Positions 63,574-64,000 of a stretch of DNA of 64,000 bases are shown piece by piece. The number at the start of each line of letters is the position of its first letter. Position 1 is the stretch's first letter. The notes below the pieces were generated by a model. It searched no databases. It saw only the letters and a list, made by a program, of their open reading frames with translations, and was not told the DNA's origin. Source of the DNA: Gp13-AA77 sp035946575 (GTDB taxonomy: Bacteria > Acidobacteriota > Terriglobia > UBA7540). The position numbers were made by a program, and so were the translations under genes. The stretch lies in assembly GCA_035946575.1 (NCBI GenBank), contig DASYZG010000032.1, positions 1 through 64,000 on the forward strand, read 5' to 3'.

Positions 63574-63662
63574 TGGTGCGGAGGGAGGGAATCGAACCCT
63601 CACGTCCCGTTAGGGACAAGGGATTTTAAGTCCCTTGCGTCTACCAGTTCCGCCACCCCCGC
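63574..63662 (-). tRNA. tRNA-Leu (anticodon UAA)
   Basis: Read on the minus strand: the acceptor stem GCGGGGG pairs with CCTCCGC (one G-U), then the D-arm, an anticodon arm AGGGA-CTTAAAA-TCCCT with anticodon TAA, a long class II variable arm (GTCCCTAACGGGAC), and the T-arm GAGGG-TTCGATT-CCCTC. The 3' CCA is encoded (63574-63576). It decodes UUA leucine codons. Confidence 0.97.
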
Positions 63663-63996
63663 GTATTCCCGCCCTTGATCTGATGCGGCACGTAAAGCAC
63701 GAAGCGAGCATTGGACTCGCTTAAATTGCGACTCGCTAGGGCGAGTGTAACACGCAGCGGTGGACCCTCGCGTTGTGCCCTTCACGACATCGCCGATGGC
63801 TGACGCGAGCGACTCTCCTACACATTGAATCTGCGTGAAGGTGTCCGCCGGCTGGCGCACAGCGAAGCTGTGCGATTTCTGGGGAAATCCATCCGATCGC
63901 AGATCTTCGATCTGATGCTATGAAGGGGGCGGCTGAATTCGAGTAGGATTCGGGTATCTGGAAACCGAATCTGAATCGAAAGGAGCACCCCCTGAG
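63663..63996. other. Intergenic region at right edge
   Basis: No complete gene. It contains the second copy of the 67-bp repeat (63848-63914) and, at 63942-63975, a GATTCGG / CCGAATC inverted pair. Confidence 0.5.
63848..63914 (+). repeat. 67-bp repeat beside tRNA-Leu, copy 2
   Basis: Direct copy of 63471-63537 with about two substitutions, keeping both hairpins intact. Confidence 0.8.
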
Positions 63997-64000
63997 ATGT
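63997..64000 (+). CDS. Possible start of a gene running off the window
   Basis: ATG 63997 has GAAAGGAG (63978-63985) 11 bases upstream, a strong ribosome site. The product cannot be read. Confidence 0.3.

Overview
The window is a high-GC bacterial chromosome segment. I infer an acidobacterium. The grounds are the mix of gene families: long secreted FG-GAP/choice-of-anchor-D proteins, a YXWGXW-repeat protein, DUF4097 beta-strand repeat proteins, an RHS tail, hopanoid-modification genes (hpnJ, hpnI), a REP-associated transposase, and many small palindromic repeats between genes. No rRNA is present, so the assignment rests on gene content only.

Layout. 0-3.2 kb: the C-terminal end of an RHS-repeat protein entering from outside the window, a small four-helix membrane protein behind it, a hypothetical gene, and a frameshifted REP-associated transposase flanked by matching inverted REPs. 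3.3-5.5 kb: a nucleoside transporter and a purine nucleoside phosphorylase (purine salvage). 5.5-6.86 kb: non-coding and repeat-rich. 6.9-15.2 kb: a metallophosphoesterase, an NAD-dependent epimerase, a KdpDE-like two-component pair without kdpABC, a CPA2-type cation/proton antiporter, two small conserved hypotheticals and an O-methyltransferase. 15.3-20 kb: a universal stress protein, an Nramp metal transporter and two tandem DUF4097 proteins. 20-24.7 kb: sugar metabolism (GalT-like, BadF/GlcNAc-kinase-like, sugar MFS) and truA.

24.7-36.6 kb: two copies of a ~370-425 bp composite repeat in opposite orientation bracket about 10.5 kb. That interval carries a TolC-like outer-membrane protein, an ABC ATPase, an unusual three-part fusion (ABC-2 permease + amidohydrolase + CIA30-like domain), acetyl-CoA synthetase and glcF. 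36.6-40 kb: glcE, a Phd/VapC toxin-antitoxin pair placed between glcE and glcD with stop/start overlap onto glcE, and glcD. Together with glcF these encode glycolate oxidase. 40-43.3 kb: a nucleotide-sugar epimerase, a CAP-domain protein and a secreted phosphoesterase. 43.5-47.6 kb: an XRE regulator, then a tightly coupled small protein/PAS histidine kinase/FixJ-type regulator operon, and a zinc-ribbon membrane protein.

47.8-51.5 kb: a hopanoid-modification cluster, hpnJ, two ArnE/ArnF-sized EamA membrane proteins, and hpnI. 51.6-64 kb: a Tat-exported Xaa-Pro peptidase-like protein, a Met-rich membrane protein, a YXWGXW protein behind a consensus-like sigma-54 promoter, a shared bidirectional terminator, the 1422-aa FG-GAP/Hydin protein, a small membrane protein, a PPOX-fold oxidoreductase, a kelch-repeat protein, and tRNA-Leu(UAA) lying between two copies of a 67-bp repeat.

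The best candidates for new biology are the permease-amidohydrolase-CIA30 fusion next to its ATPase and TolC-like gene, the EamA pair inside the hopanoid cluster, and the sigma-54 promoter in front of the YXWGXW gene. No search could be run; all family calls come from reading motifs.
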